Source: JAFAMS01 sp049520515
GTDB lineage: Bacteria; Vulcanimicrobiota; Vulcanimicrobiia; Vulcanimicrobiales; Vulcanimicrobiaceae
Reading direction: 5' to 3'
NCBI GenBank assembly: GCA_049520515.1
Contig: JBEKPS010000005.1
Span: 186,001 to 250,000 of the forward strand
DNA: 64,000 nucleotides
The notes beneath the pieces are model-generated. The model made no database searches and was not told where the DNA came from. It saw only the letters and a program-made list of their open reading frames with translations. Shown here piece after piece: positions 8,943 through 17,454 of the stretch; position 1 is the stretch's first letter, and each line of letters begins with the position of its first letter. The position numbers and the translations under genes are program-made.

Positions 8943-10259
8943 TTATTCGCCGAGGATTTCGAGATCGCCGGTCGGAGCGGTCGGCAACGGTTTGACGCCG
9001 TCGAACGACGTCATAACGAATTCGCTGAAAAGGGCATTGGGCCAACCAAAATCGGCTCGCGTGAATTTTGTCGGATCGTTCGGATTGAATGATTCATGCA
9101 GAACGTGATCACCGGTGTCTGATGCGAGCAGCTCGTTGAGAACGTCGCGTTTCTCCGAATCACTGACCGAGGTAAGGCCCTGCATCACGAGCGCAAGCGG
9201 CCACACCCAACCGTCGCTGGTGTGTGCACTCCCGATCCCGTGCGCAACCGAGCCCGTGTAATAGTACGGATTGTCTTTCGAAAGCAGATAATGCCGCGTG
9301 TTGAGATAGACCGTGCTGGTCGGCTTCGTGTAACCGATGTACGGCGCGGACAGCAAGCTCGGGATATTGGCGTCGTCCATCAGAACGGCGTGACCGAGTC
9401 CGTCGACTTCGTACGCGTAGACGTAACCGTAGTTCGGCATGAAGACGAGGCCATATTCCTGGATCCCGTTGTTAACCTCGGTCCGCAATGCTTTGGCGCG
9501 TTGGGCCTTGATCAAGTTGCGGTAGACGACGCGTTCGATCTCCTCGATCTCGCCAAGCGCGACGACCGCCATCATCTCCGACGGAATCAAGTAATTGTAG
9601 ACGCACGCGTCGTCGGAGGGCCGGAAGCCAGTCCAGATCATCCCCGTGTACTTGACGGGATTTCCTTTGCCGTCTTTGAGCTCGCGATGCGTGTAGTGCG
9701 AATTGCGCGGATGATCTTGCTCTCTCTCCATCGTGTCGAGCGCACGATCGAGGCCCTTCGAAAAATCGTCGGTGAAGATCGTTGCGTCGCCGGTCACCTT
9801 CCAATAAGTCCAGGCCAAAATAATCGGATAGGCGAGTGAATCGAGCTCGAACTTCTCTTCCCAGACTCGATAGTCAAGTGTGAAGGCGTTGGCGTACGGA
9901 TCGACCTGCAAGTATTTTCCCATGCGTGCGATGACGCCGCGCATCAGCTTCTGCGTCGATGGGTCGTCCTTGGCAAAAAACAGGAAGGGCCGCGACTCGG
10001 CGCTTGCGTCACGCAGCCATTCCGCCGGAATGTCGCCCGTCTTGATGTATGCGGTGCCGTCCGGCGCCATCGTGATCTGATGCGACGTATTCAGCAGCGC
10101 AGCGCGAAACATCGCTTCGAGTTTGGGATTCGAAGGGTTACGATAGTCAACGGCTGCGCGAGCCAGCGTATCTTGCTCGAGCGCCCGGACACCAAGTGGA
10201 GCTATCAGCAAAGTCGCGACGCACACGAGCGACGCGACGCGGATAATACCGTTCCGCAT
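8943..10259 (-). CDS. Exported GH125 family exo-alpha-1,6-mannosidase
   Basis: A 438-residue protein with a hydrophobic signal peptide (about residues 1-26). Motifs of metal-independent alpha-mannosidases of family GH125 occur in order: GDIPAEWLRDASAESRPF, MIWTGFRPSDDACVYNYLIP, MDDANIPSLLSAPYIGY, HTSDGWVWPLALVMQGLTS and HESFNPNDPTKFTRADFGW. GH125 enzymes remove non-reducing alpha-1,6-mannose from glycans. The signal peptide suggests action in the envelope or outside. It is followed 6 nt later by purA and preceded by a two-component system. Physiological substrate unknown. Confidence 0.9.
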   Translation of the reverse strand: MRNGIIRVASLVCVATLLIAPLGVRALEQDTLARAAVDYRNPSNPKLEAMFRAALLNTSHQITMAPDGTAYIKTGDIPAEWLRDASAESRPFLFFAKDDPSTQKLMRGVIARMGKYLQVDPYANAFTLDYRVWEEKFELDSLAYPIILAWTYWKVTGDATIFTDDFSKGLDRALDTMEREQDHPRNSHYTHRELKDGKGNPVKYTGMIWTGFRPSDDACVYNYLIPSEMMAVVALGEIEEIERVVYRNLIKAQRAKALRTEVNNGIQEYGLVFMPNYGYVYAYEVDGLGHAVLMDDANIPSLLSAPYIGYTKPTSTVYLNTRHYLLSKDNPYYYTGSVAHGIGSAHTSDGWVWPLALVMQGLTSVSDSEKRDVLNELLASDTGDHVLHESFNPNDPTKFTRADFGWPNALFSEFVMTSFDGVKPLPTAPTGDLEILGE

Positions 10260-10289
10260 CGGGATACAGTGTTTCCGTAAGAGCGCCCA

Positions 10290-11396
10290 TTATCCCGTTG
10301 GGATGCGAATCACAATGCGAGCGCCACCAAGCGGAGACTCGGTTGCGCACGCGTTGCCGCCGACACGTTCGAGCAGACGACGTACGACCGCAAGTCCCAG
10401 ACCGGCACCGGCGCTGCGCGCTCGATAACCGAACGTAAAGATCGAATCACGCTCATCGAGCGGGATGCCGGGACCATCATCATCGACGCCGATCTCGATC
10501 TCGCGAGCACGTCGGGCGCCCCATATCGTGACATGCCGGTGCTCGCCGGCATGTTCGATTGCGTTCCCGATCACGTTGATGAAAATTTGTACGAGATGGT
10601 CGAACGCAATTGCGACGGCGCAGGCAGGCATACGCGCGTGCCGCACGTTGCCGCTTCGTTCTCGCACGCGCGGGACAAGTGCAGCCAACGCGGCGTCGAG
10701 GGCATCTTGCGGCAACGTTCTGCGTTCCGGCGAAGCCGGCAGCGCAGCACCAAAATCGAGATCGAGCAGTGAGACGGCAAACATTCCGTCGACCATGCGT
10801 CCCAAGCGCAGCGTTTCGTTGCGCGCGATCTCGAGAAATCGCCTTGAAGCCGGCTCGAGCGGTTCGTCGAGCACGGTCTGCAGATAACCGCGAATGGCGG
10901 AAAGCGGCGTACGCATCTCGTGCGCGACCGTCGAAAAGAAATCATAGCGTTGGCGTTCGTGCGCTCCGCGCTCGAGTGCCGATGCCGTGGCGACCTCGAG
11001 GCTGGTGTCGCCGCGACTCAAAAGCGTCCAGCCGGTTTCCACGGCAACCGGCAGCGCGCGCGCAAAGGCCGCCGTCGTGCGTTCAAGCGCGCCACGGCAA
11101 TCTTCCGGCGAGACGCTCTCTTCGTCCGTGCGTCCGCGCAGCGCGATGGAGAAAATCTCGCTGTTGCGATCATGGACGAGCAAGTCGCTGGTGCGAAGCC
11201 GCTGATGCGCGACATCAGCCAGAACTGCGCACGCCCGCTTCTCGAGGCGGCGTGCCGAGGCGCGTCCTTGCAACCAAGCAACGCGCTCGACCTCGCGCAA
11301 TCGAATCACGAGCAGCGGCACGTGCCGCCGCGCCAGCACCGGCGCAAGGCATCGCGCAAAACTGGCTTTGGTGAGGATTCGGCGTTCCGGCGTCAC
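10290..11396 (-). CDS. Sensor histidine kinase, soluble type
   Basis: A 368-residue protein with no membrane segment. The N-terminal 145 residues (a degenerate diguanylate-cyclase-like or other sensor region) are followed by a HisKA dimerisation domain with phospho-acceptor H159 in STVAHEMRTPLSAI and a HATPase_c domain with N box (NVIGNAIEHA), G1 (DDDGPGIP), F (IFTFGYRAR) and G2 (GAGLGLAVV) motifs. Its start overlaps the stop of the response regulator by 4 nt, so they form one pair. The input signal is not visible; lack of a transmembrane sensor points to a cytoplasmic cue. Confidence 0.88.
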   Translation of the reverse strand: MTPERRILTKASFARCLAPVLARRHVPLLVIRLREVERVAWLQGRASARRLEKRACAVLADVAHQRLRTSDLLVHDRNSEIFSIALRGRTDEESVSPEDCRGALERTTAAFARALPVAVETGWTLLSRGDTSLEVATASALERGAHERQRYDFFSTVAHEMRTPLSAIRGYLQTVLDEPLEPASRRFLEIARNETLRLGRMVDGMFAVSLLDLDFGAALPASPERRTLPQDALDAALAALVPRVRERSGNVRHARMPACAVAIAFDHLVQIFINVIGNAIEHAGEHRHVTIWGARRAREIEIGVDDDGPGIPLDERDSIFTFGYRARSAGAGLGLAVVRRLLERVGGNACATESPLGGARIVIRIPTG

Positions 11397-12106
11397 GCTC
11401 GGGCGAATTTATAGCCGTAGCCGTGGACGGTTGCGATCGGCGTCTCGATCCGGAACTGTTCTTCGATCTTCGCACGCAAGCGACGCACGTGAACGTCAAC
11501 GGTCCGCTCATCGCCATCGTAGTCGAATCCCCACACGCGCTCGAGCAGCATCGAGCGCGATAACGCCACGCCCGCGTTCGACGCCAGCTCCAAGAGCAGC
11601 GCGAACTCGCGCGGCTTGAGGCCGACGTCCGCGCCATCGACACGCGCTTCGCGGGCACCCTCGTCGATGACGAGGCGCCCAAAACGCAGCGTTCGCGGAC
11701 AATCCTCGAATGCGATCCCGGTGCGCCGCAGGATAGCGCGCACGCGCGCCACGATCTCGCGCGGCAAGAACGGTTTGGTGACATAGTCGTCGGCTCCGAT
11801 CTCGAATCCGACGATGCGATCGACCTCGTCGCTACGTCCGGTCAGCATGAGAATCGGAACGCGGCGCCCTTCACGCCGTAACATCCGAGCAACTTCGAGT
11901 CCGTCGAGTCGCGGAAGACCGATGTCGAGAATCGCAAGATCGACACCATCGCGCGCCGTCCCGAGTGCGCTGATCCCATCGCTTGCGTGCGCACACCGGA
12001 AACCTTCGCTGCTGAGATGATGATCGAGCAGCGTGCGAATTGCGTCGTCGTCTTCAGCGATGAGAATACTGATGGCTCCCATATCAATGGGAGTGCCCGG
12101 CATCAC
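11393..12106 (-). CDS. OmpR/PhoB-family response regulator
   Basis: A 237-residue two-domain regulator: a receiver with acidic pair EDD (residues 18-20), phospho-acceptor D61 in LAILDIGLP and K111 in DDYVTKPF, then a winged-helix DNA-binding domain ending in ERTVDVHVRRLRAKIE and TVHGYGYKF. It starts with adjacent ATGs overlapping the recX stop and overlaps the kinase gene by 4 nt, so recA-recX-regulator-kinase is probably one transcript. Target genes are unknown; the adjoining mannosidase is a plausible candidate by position. Confidence 0.92.
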   Translation of the reverse strand: MMPGTPIDMGAISILIAEDDDAIRTLLDHHLSSEGFRCAHASDGISALGTARDGVDLAILDIGLPRLDGLEVARMLRREGRRVPILMLTGRSDEVDRIVGFEIGADDYVTKPFLPREIVARVRAILRRTGIAFEDCPRTLRFGRLVIDEGAREARVDGADVGLKPREFALLLELASNAGVALSRSMLLERVWGFDYDGDERTVDVHVRRLRAKIEEQFRIETPIATVHGYGYKFARA

Positions 12107-12567
12107 ACGCCGCCGGACCCGATTCGTTCGCGGAGTATCGCGTAAATCAACGACGCTGGAAATCCGAGGCGCTCGAGCGAGCGCGCCGCCGAAGGATAGC
12201 TGATCTCAGAACGGCGTCGCTGTAATGCATCGAGTGCCGCATTGCAACGTTCGCGCTCGTCAAGCGGACCGCGCAGGACGCATTCCCGCGCGATGTCGCG
12301 ATCGACACCCTTCGCCGCGAGTGCGGATATCATGCGTCCGTCGCCGACCGCTTTGCGCGCGCCGGTGATATACAACTCGGCGTAAAGCTTGTCGTCGAGA
12401 TAGCCATCGCGCTTGCATCTTGCGACGGCATCCTCGATCTCGTCGTCCTCGAAGCCCTTGCGCTCGAGGCGCGACCAGAGCTGCGCCTCCGTGAGACGGC
12501 GCTGCGCTAGCGAGCGCAACGCCGACACGTAAGCTGAGCCCGATTTAGTCCGACTCTGCGGATGCAC
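12103..12567 (-). CDS. recX: Regulatory protein RecX
   Basis: A 154-residue, all-helical, basic protein of RecX type. RecX binds in the groove of RecA filaments and limits recombinase activity. Typical features are three-helix repeats such as RRLTEAQLWSRLERKGF and RCKRDGYLDDKLYAELYI. It overlaps the end of recA by 23 nt, the classic recA-recX arrangement, and overlaps the response regulator start by 4 nt. Confidence 0.9.
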   Translation of the reverse strand: MHPQSRTKSGSAYVSALRSLAQRRLTEAQLWSRLERKGFEDDEIEDAVARCKRDGYLDDKLYAELYITGARKAVGDGRMISALAAKGVDRDIARECVLRGPLDERERCNAALDALQRRRSEISYPSAARSLERLGFPASLIYAILRERIGSGGV

Positions 12568-13594
12568 CGACGGCTACGCCATTACTGCCGTTGGTTGAGA
12601 CGGCCGCCTTCAGCGCTTCGCGGATCTTCGTCGCGATCTCATCCGCGATATCGGTGTGCTCTTCGAGGAACGCCTTAGAGTTCTCGCGGCCTTGCCCGAT
12701 TCGCTGATCGCCGTAGGTGTACCACGAGCCGCTCTTGCCGACGATGTTCCGTTCGAGCGCAACGTCGATGATCGAACCCACTTTCGAGATTCCGTGTCCG
12801 TACGTGATGTCGAATTCGGCCTGCCGGAACGGCGGCGCAACTTTGTTCTTGACGACTTTGACGCGTGTCCGCGTCCCGACGACGTCGGTCCCGATTTTGA
12901 TCTGCTCCAGCTTACGAACATCGAGACGAACGGACGCGTAAAACTTGAGCGCGCGGCCGCCCGAGGTCGTTTCCGGGCTTCCGAACATGACGCCGACTTT
13001 TTCGCGCAGTTGATTGATGAAGATCATGACGCACTTACTGCGTGAGATCGCGGACGTAAGCTTGCGCAAGGCTTGCGACATCAGCCGCGCCTGCAGGCCG
13101 ACGTGCGTATCACCCATGTCGCCTTCGAGCTCGGCTTTGGTGACGAGCGCGGCGACCGAATCGACAACGATAACGTCGACGGCATTCGAACGGACGAGCA
13201 TCTCTGCGATGTCGAGAGCTTGTTCGCCGGTATCCGGTTGCGAGACAAGCAAATTATCGAGATCGATACCGAGCGCTTTCGCGTATGCGGGATCGAGGGC
13301 GTGCTCGACGTCGACGAAGGCCGCATTTCCGCCGCCGCGTTGTGCTTCGGCAATCACGTGCAATGCGAGCGTCGTCTTACCGCTCGATTCGGGACCGTAG
13401 ATTTCGACGATGCGTCCGCGCGGCAGACCGCCGATGCCGAGCGCAAGATCGAGGGCGATCGAGCCAGTCGAGATCGTCTCGAACGCCATTCGTTCGCTGA
13501 TCTCGCCCATGCGCATGATCGCGCCTTTCCCGAATTGGCGCTCGATCTGTACCAGGGCGTTGTTGAGTGCGACGGCGCGTTCGTCTTGTGCCAT
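12545..13594 (-). CDS. recA: Recombinase RecA
   Basis: RecA drives homologous strand exchange and SOS coprotease activity. The 349-residue protein has Walker A GPESSGKT at residues 67-74, Walker B VDVIVVDSVAALV, and the DNA-binding loop region FINQLREKVGVMFGSPETT. Length and sequence are standard. An AGGAG Shine-Dalgarno stands 6 nt before the ATG. I saw no convincing LexA-type box upstream, although a promoter is visible. Confidence 0.98.
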   Translation of the reverse strand: MAQDERAVALNNALVQIERQFGKGAIMRMGEISERMAFETISTGSIALDLALGIGGLPRGRIVEIYGPESSGKTTLALHVIAEAQRGGGNAAFVDVEHALDPAYAKALGIDLDNLLVSQPDTGEQALDIAEMLVRSNAVDVIVVDSVAALVTKAELEGDMGDTHVGLQARLMSQALRKLTSAISRSKCVMIFINQLREKVGVMFGSPETTSGGRALKFYASVRLDVRKLEQIKIGTDVVGTRTRVKVVKNKVAPPFRQAEFDITYGHGISKVGSIIDVALERNIVGKSGSWYTYGDQRIGQGRENSKAFLEEHTDIADEIATKIREALKAAVSTNGSNGVAVGASAESD

Positions 13595-13633
13595 GTTCTG
13601 CTCCTATGTCCGGTGTCTTACTGCTCTATGTCG

Positions 13634-13661
13634 CAGATATGTTGGTTGACAAGAGTGCCAA
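13634..13661 (-). promoter_or_regulatory. Probable sigma-70-type promoter of recA
   Basis: On the minus strand a -35-like TTGGCA (13661-13656) is followed after 16 nt by a -10-like TATCTG (13639-13634), about 40 nt before the recA start. A GAACAGTTG stretch just upstream loosely recalls Gram-positive SOS boxes but lacks the second half-site. This would give recA-recX their own promoter inside the ftsY transcript. Confidence 0.4.
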
Positions 13662-13682
13662 CTGTTCGACACTCTCATTTTT

Positions 13683-14597
13683 TTAAGCCGGGACCGTATC
13701 GAAGAGAGCTTCAATAAAGTTTGCGGGTTCGAACGGCACAAGCGCGTCGGCGCTTTCGCCGAGGCCGATGAACGCGATCGGGATTTCGAGCGCATCGACG
13801 ATTGCGACGATCACCCCGCCCTTTGCCGTCGAGTCCAGCTTGGTGACGACGACGCCCGTGAGCTTCGTCGCTGCATTGAAGAGCGTCGCTTGCGAGATCG
13901 CATTCTGGCCCGTCGTGCCGTCGAGCACCAGCAGCGTCGCTGCAGGCTGACCCGGCAGCTCGCGTTCGATGATGCGCCGCATCTTCTTGAGCTCTTCCAT
14001 GAGATTGACTTTGGTTTGCAAACGGCCGGCCGTGTCGACCAGTACGATCTCGGCACTGCGAGCTTTAGCCGCAGCGATACCGTCGAACACGACGGAGCTT
14101 GGATCGGCGCCTTCGCGTCCGCGCACGATGTCCGAACCGCTGCGTTGTGCCCAAATCTCGAGCTGATCGGCCGCCGCCGCGCGGAACGTATCGGCCGCGA
14201 CGAGCAGCACGCGCTTCCCGTCTTTTCGGAAACGGGCCGCGAGCTTGCCGATGGTCGTCGTCTTTCCGCTGCCGTTGACGCCGACCACCAAAATGACGCT
14301 GGGCTGTGCATCGAGTCTCAACTCGCTCGGCAGCGTGAGAAAGCTCGCGACGTCGCGCTTGAAGCGTGCGATCACCAGATCGCTCGTCGTCCACATCTCT
14401 TTATGTGCGACGTCCTTGAGACCAGCAAGAATCTTCTCGCTCGTCGCCACGCCGAAGTCGGCCGAGATCAGAATCTCTTCGAGCTCGTCCCAAAAGTCGG
14501 CATCGAGCGGGCGCCGTGCTGCCGCAAGCGCCTCAACCCCCGCGAGCCCATCGCGTGTCCGCTTCAGGGCGTCTTTGAGCCGCCCAATCCATCCCAC
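13683..14597 (-). CDS. ftsY: Signal recognition particle receptor FtsY
   Basis: FtsY is the membrane-docked SRP receptor GTPase. This 304-residue form lacks the long acidic A domain and begins almost directly with the N domain. The NG domain is complete: G1 GVNGSGKTTT at 106-115, the DTFRAAA insertion motif at 136-142, DTAGR near 190, TKLDSTAKGG near 253, and GLGESADALVPFEP at the C-terminus. It lies between the FlhB-tail-like gene and recA. The spacer before it holds one copy of the double-hairpin repeat. Confidence 0.96.
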   Translation of the reverse strand: MGWIGRLKDALKRTRDGLAGVEALAAARRPLDADFWDELEEILISADFGVATSEKILAGLKDVAHKEMWTTSDLVIARFKRDVASFLTLPSELRLDAQPSVILVVGVNGSGKTTTIGKLAARFRKDGKRVLLVAADTFRAAAADQLEIWAQRSGSDIVRGREGADPSSVVFDGIAAAKARSAEIVLVDTAGRLQTKVNLMEELKKMRRIIERELPGQPAATLLVLDGTTGQNAISQATLFNAATKLTGVVVTKLDSTAKGGVIVAIVDALEIPIAFIGLGESADALVPFEPANFIEALFDTVPA

Positions 14598-14642
14598 GGG
14601 GTATGCTTCTTCTGTAGTGCTAATCGAACTCCTGTTCGATTC

Positions 14643-14754
14643 AAAGGCGCTCCGCCCCAGGCTGCGCGCCCCCCACGCGTTGCGTGGGGCCCCCGGTCCG
14701 ACCTCGCAACAACATTACCTCAGTGCGCGATGCTGCAGGGCTCGGTCCATCACC
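14643..14754. repeat. Double-hairpin intergenic repeat, copy A
   Basis: Copy A fills the spacer from the stop codon of the FlhB-tail-like gene to about 45 nt before ftsY. In the plus orientation hairpin 1 is GGCGC-TCC-GCC-CCA-GGC-TGC-GCGCC (14646-14670) and hairpin 2 is CCCCACGC-GTT-GCGTGGGG (14671-14689). A GACCTCGCAACAAC module follows, and the copy ends in GCTCGGTCCATCACC. Copies B (20442-20514) and C (56963-57075) share both hairpins with compensatory stem changes. No ORF or transposase is associated. Confidence 0.75.
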
Positions 14755-15081
14755 TTATCGCTGCGGGGTCACGTCCCTGGGGTCACCATGGCTGGCGTCG
14801 AGCATGTAGACCCACGAGAGCACTTCGGCGACGACGACATAGAGCTCGCGCGGGATCATGGCTCCGACATCGAGCTGCGTCAGGGCCTCGACAAGCCCCT
14901 TATCAGCGTGGATCGGAATCTTGTTTTGCTTCGCGATCTTCATAATCTCGTCGGCGAGCACGCCGCGGCCGACCGCCACGACCTCGGGGGCCTTCGTCTT
15001 GAGCGGATCGTACTGCAGCGCCGCGGCCGCGTGACGCGGTTCGCGCGGCTTGCGCATATCGAAGAAGCGATCGCGATTCAT
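14755..15081 (-). CDS. FlhB C-terminal-domain-like protein (YlqH/FlhX type)
   Basis: A 108-residue protein matching only the cytoplasmic tail of the export switch protein FlhB: LQYDPLKTKAPEVVAVG, KQNKIPIHADKGLVEAL and IPRELYVVVAEVLSWVY align with its core. The transmembrane part is absent. The autocleavage motif NPTH is replaced by EPRH (residues 14-17), so Asn-dependent self-cleavage is not expected. It overlaps the end of a FliK-like gene by 4 nt, the same pairing as Bacillus ylqG-ylqH. It may act as a soluble decoy or helper in export-specificity switching; that role is inferred. Confidence 0.82.
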   Translation of the reverse strand: MNRDRFFDMRKPREPRHAAAALQYDPLKTKAPEVVAVGRGVLADEIMKIAKQNKIPIHADKGLVEALTQLDVGAMIPRELYVVVAEVLSWVYMLDASHGDPRDVTPQR

Positions 15082-17063
15082 GCTTTGTTGTCCGTCGTAC
15101 TGAGCGAATCGCTCGGCACGGGTGCTTGCGGTTCCGGCGTCTTGACGCGCGTCGTTCCGGCTTCGAGCGCTTTCACGTTGTAACGCATGTCTTCCAATCG
15201 TTTGCCGAGCTTCGAAAGCGCGGACTTGAAGGTCGTCGCGGCACTCGGGCGTTCCGTGCGTACCGAAACGCTGACGGAGCGTTGAACTGCATGCATGTCG
15301 ATCGCGATCGTCCCAAGACGTTTCGTGTCGAGAATGAACGCGATGTGAAAGTCGTCGCCGGAGACCGATTGGTGCCCTTCAGGCTTATCGCGCGAAACCG
15401 CGATGCGCGCGGGATACATTTGCTGGCCGACCATAACCGGAACCGTAAACGACCATGTACCCGGTTGCGATTGCTGCGCGTTGATTGCGCTCAGCTGCGA
15501 TGCGACCATACCCGTAAGCGCGTTGCGCGCCAATACCGCTCCGCTTTCACCGAGGACGCTTTCCGGATTGGCCGATGCAAGCAGCGAGACGAGTTGCGTC
15601 TTGAGATCGGCGTCGACGGCTGCGATTCGTTCGGCCGAATGCGCGGCCACGACGGTCGCGTCCCCAGTCGCTGCCGTTGTTGTCGGCACCGGAGCCGGAG
15701 GCGCTGGTGTCTGCGGCGCTGGAGCGGCCTCTTCTTCCGCTGGCGCCGCAGCCACGGCTGCCGCTTCCGGTTGCTGCTCTTGCGCGATAAGCATCGCGAG
15801 TTTTTGTTCCGGACCTTCGATGACGTGGGTGAGATACGACGTGACTTGCGTCGTGAACGTCGGGGATTCCGGATCGAGATTGCCGACGAAGCCCGCGAGA
15901 GCGCGCAGCGTCTGAATGCGCGGATCATCGCTATCAGGGAGCGCATCTTCCAGCGCAGCGAGTGCGGTCGCAACTTGCTCGGGTTGTTGCGTGACGAGTT
16001 TTGCGAACGTTAGCGTCGTCGGCGTTTGCGGAATGCGCAAAGCACGCAACAATGCAACGGGATCCTGCAATAATTCTTCCGCGGTCGGCGCTGCTTGCGG
16101 ACGCGTCTGCGACGCGGGCATCATCGTTGTGGAACGCCCGGTAACCGGTGCCCCTGGAATCGGCTGTGGCGTTTTCGGCGCGATGTCTGGACGCGGTGTA
16201 ATGATCGGCGCAAACGGCGAGCGCGGCGCGATCGGCGGAGCAATTGGATTCGGTCGCGCCGATGCCGATGACTGCGGCCCGGGCGAGGCCGCGCGCCCGG
16301 TTGTTGACGCCGGTTGTGACGTCGCGGGCGCCGGTCGTGGCGGCGGAACAGTTCCACTCGTTTGTGGCGCGGCTGCGCGCGGCGGTACCGGCGTCGTGCG
16401 CGCGAATGCAAGACGCGCTTCAACGCTCAGCGTTTCCGGACGCGCTTGCGCGTAATCAGCTTGCGGCGTCGTCGCTGCCGGCGTTTGCACGACCGTGTTT
16501 TGCGCAGCAGCTTCTTCATCCGCGGCAGCTGCAGCCGCAGCCGCAGCATTTGCTGACGACGGCGGCGTTGCAACAGTTTCGCTTTCCGCGGTAGGCGGCG
16601 CGGCGGGTGGAGGCAGCACCGGCGGAAACTCCGGCTCGTCGCCGACGATGATTGGAATCGGCATGCGTGTCAGCTCGACCGAATCCGTCTCCTGCGGCAC
16701 GGCGGCCGTCAACGTTGTGGGTGGAGGCGATTGCGTTGCCGGTGCATTCGGCGGCGGCGTTCTGCTCATCACTTGCACGACTACTTGATCGTTCTGGAAG
16801 CCTTGCACCGCGACGGTTAGCGTATCGCCCGGATACACATTGGGTGGAAGCGATGCCGCCACACGCATGCCGAAAATTTGGAGCGTGTCAGTGAGACCGT
16901 TGAACGGCTGCACCGTCGCTTGCACGATGTCGCCGGTCATCAACATCGCTTGCAGCGCTTTCGCGTCAGCCGCGAGCGCCGCCAATTCCATCGCAACCGC
17001 AGCTTCAACGGCGTTTGCGGCTGCAGCTGCAGTCGCGGCAGCGGAAGAATTTACCCCTGACAT
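15078..17063 (-). CDS. FliK-like flagellar hook-length control protein (YlqG type)
   Basis: A 661-residue protein with an Ala-rich helix at the N-terminus, a small beta domain (about residues 40-100), a long Pro/Ala/Thr-rich disordered region (about 110-500), and a C-terminal folded domain (about 520-640) containing WSFTVPVMVGQQMYPARIAV and RLGTIAIDMHAVQRSVSVSV, which resembles the FliK hook domain. It overlaps the FlhB-tail-like gene by 4 nt; FliK-type C-terminal domains contact the FlhB cytoplasmic domain. The window therefore has two FliK-like genes, this one and the edge gene at 1-1142. Confidence 0.72.
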   Translation of the reverse strand: MSGVNSSAAATAAAAANAVEAAVAMELAALAADAKALQAMLMTGDIVQATVQPFNGLTDTLQIFGMRVAASLPPNVYPGDTLTVAVQGFQNDQVVVQVMSRTPPPNAPATQSPPPTTLTAAVPQETDSVELTRMPIPIIVGDEPEFPPVLPPPAAPPTAESETVATPPSSANAAAAAAAAADEEAAAQNTVVQTPAATTPQADYAQARPETLSVEARLAFARTTPVPPRAAAPQTSGTVPPPRPAPATSQPASTTGRAASPGPQSSASARPNPIAPPIAPRSPFAPIITPRPDIAPKTPQPIPGAPVTGRSTTMMPASQTRPQAAPTAEELLQDPVALLRALRIPQTPTTLTFAKLVTQQPEQVATALAALEDALPDSDDPRIQTLRALAGFVGNLDPESPTFTTQVTSYLTHVIEGPEQKLAMLIAQEQQPEAAAVAAAPAEEEAAPAPQTPAPPAPVPTTTAATGDATVVAAHSAERIAAVDADLKTQLVSLLASANPESVLGESGAVLARNALTGMVASQLSAINAQQSQPGTWSFTVPVMVGQQMYPARIAVSRDKPEGHQSVSGDDFHIAFILDTKRLGTIAIDMHAVQRSVSVSVRTERPSAATTFKSALSKLGKRLEDMRYNVKALEAGTTRVKTPEPQAPVPSDSLSTTDNKA

Positions 17064-17076
17064 TTAGGGAATGAGG

Positions 17077-17412
17077 TTAAGCGGTGAAGTCGATTAGGTG
17101 GTCACCGTCAACGCCGGCGGCACCCTCGTCGAGAACGCCTTCTTCGATTCCCGCGAATGGTTGACCGGGCGTGCGCGCTTTACCGCGTTTCCCACGCTCT
17201 TGATCGCCCGGCTCTTTTCGTTCCTCGACCTTGTTGTGGAGGAGCGCTTCAGTCTCCTGAACAGTCTCGCTACGCTCTTCCGTTTTCGCGGCGAACGCGG
17301 CGGCCCCGAGGGTTTGAGCGTTTTGGGCCGCGACCTCAGCCTGCCGCTGAACTCCTGAAGAAGTCGCGGCGTTTAAGATGTTCGCCTGAAGGTCTACCGG
17401 CCGGATGGCCAT
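17077..17412 (-). CDS. Small hydrophilic protein of unknown function next to fliA
   Basis: A 111-residue charged protein beginning MAIRPVDLQANILNAATSSG, with a helical Gln/Ala N-terminal half and a Lys/Glu/Gly-rich second half. A good Shine-Dalgarno (GGAGGAGA) precedes the ATG by about 12 nt. It sits between fliA and the FliK-like gene in a tight run, so a flagellar role is likely. Small genes with a similar opening (residues 1-20) follow the flagellar sigma factor gene in several Firmicutes-like genomes as far as I recall, but I cannot name the family or give a function. Confidence 0.65.
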   Translation of the reverse strand: MAIRPVDLQANILNAATSSGVQRQAEVAAQNAQTLGAAAFAAKTEERSETVQETEALLHNKVEERKEPGDQERGKRGKARTPGQPFAGIEEGVLDEGAAGVDGDHLIDFTA

Positions 17413-17454
17413 GGGCTAAAAAGATCTCCTCTTCCTTAAAGGGTATCGTCCGCG

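Noticed and set aside
13652..13685. A rho-independent terminator on the plus strand (GAGTG/CACTC stem and T run)
   Set aside because: The stem has only five pairs with a 12-nt loop, and no plus-strand gene ends there; the T run is the antisense of A residues after the ftsY stop.
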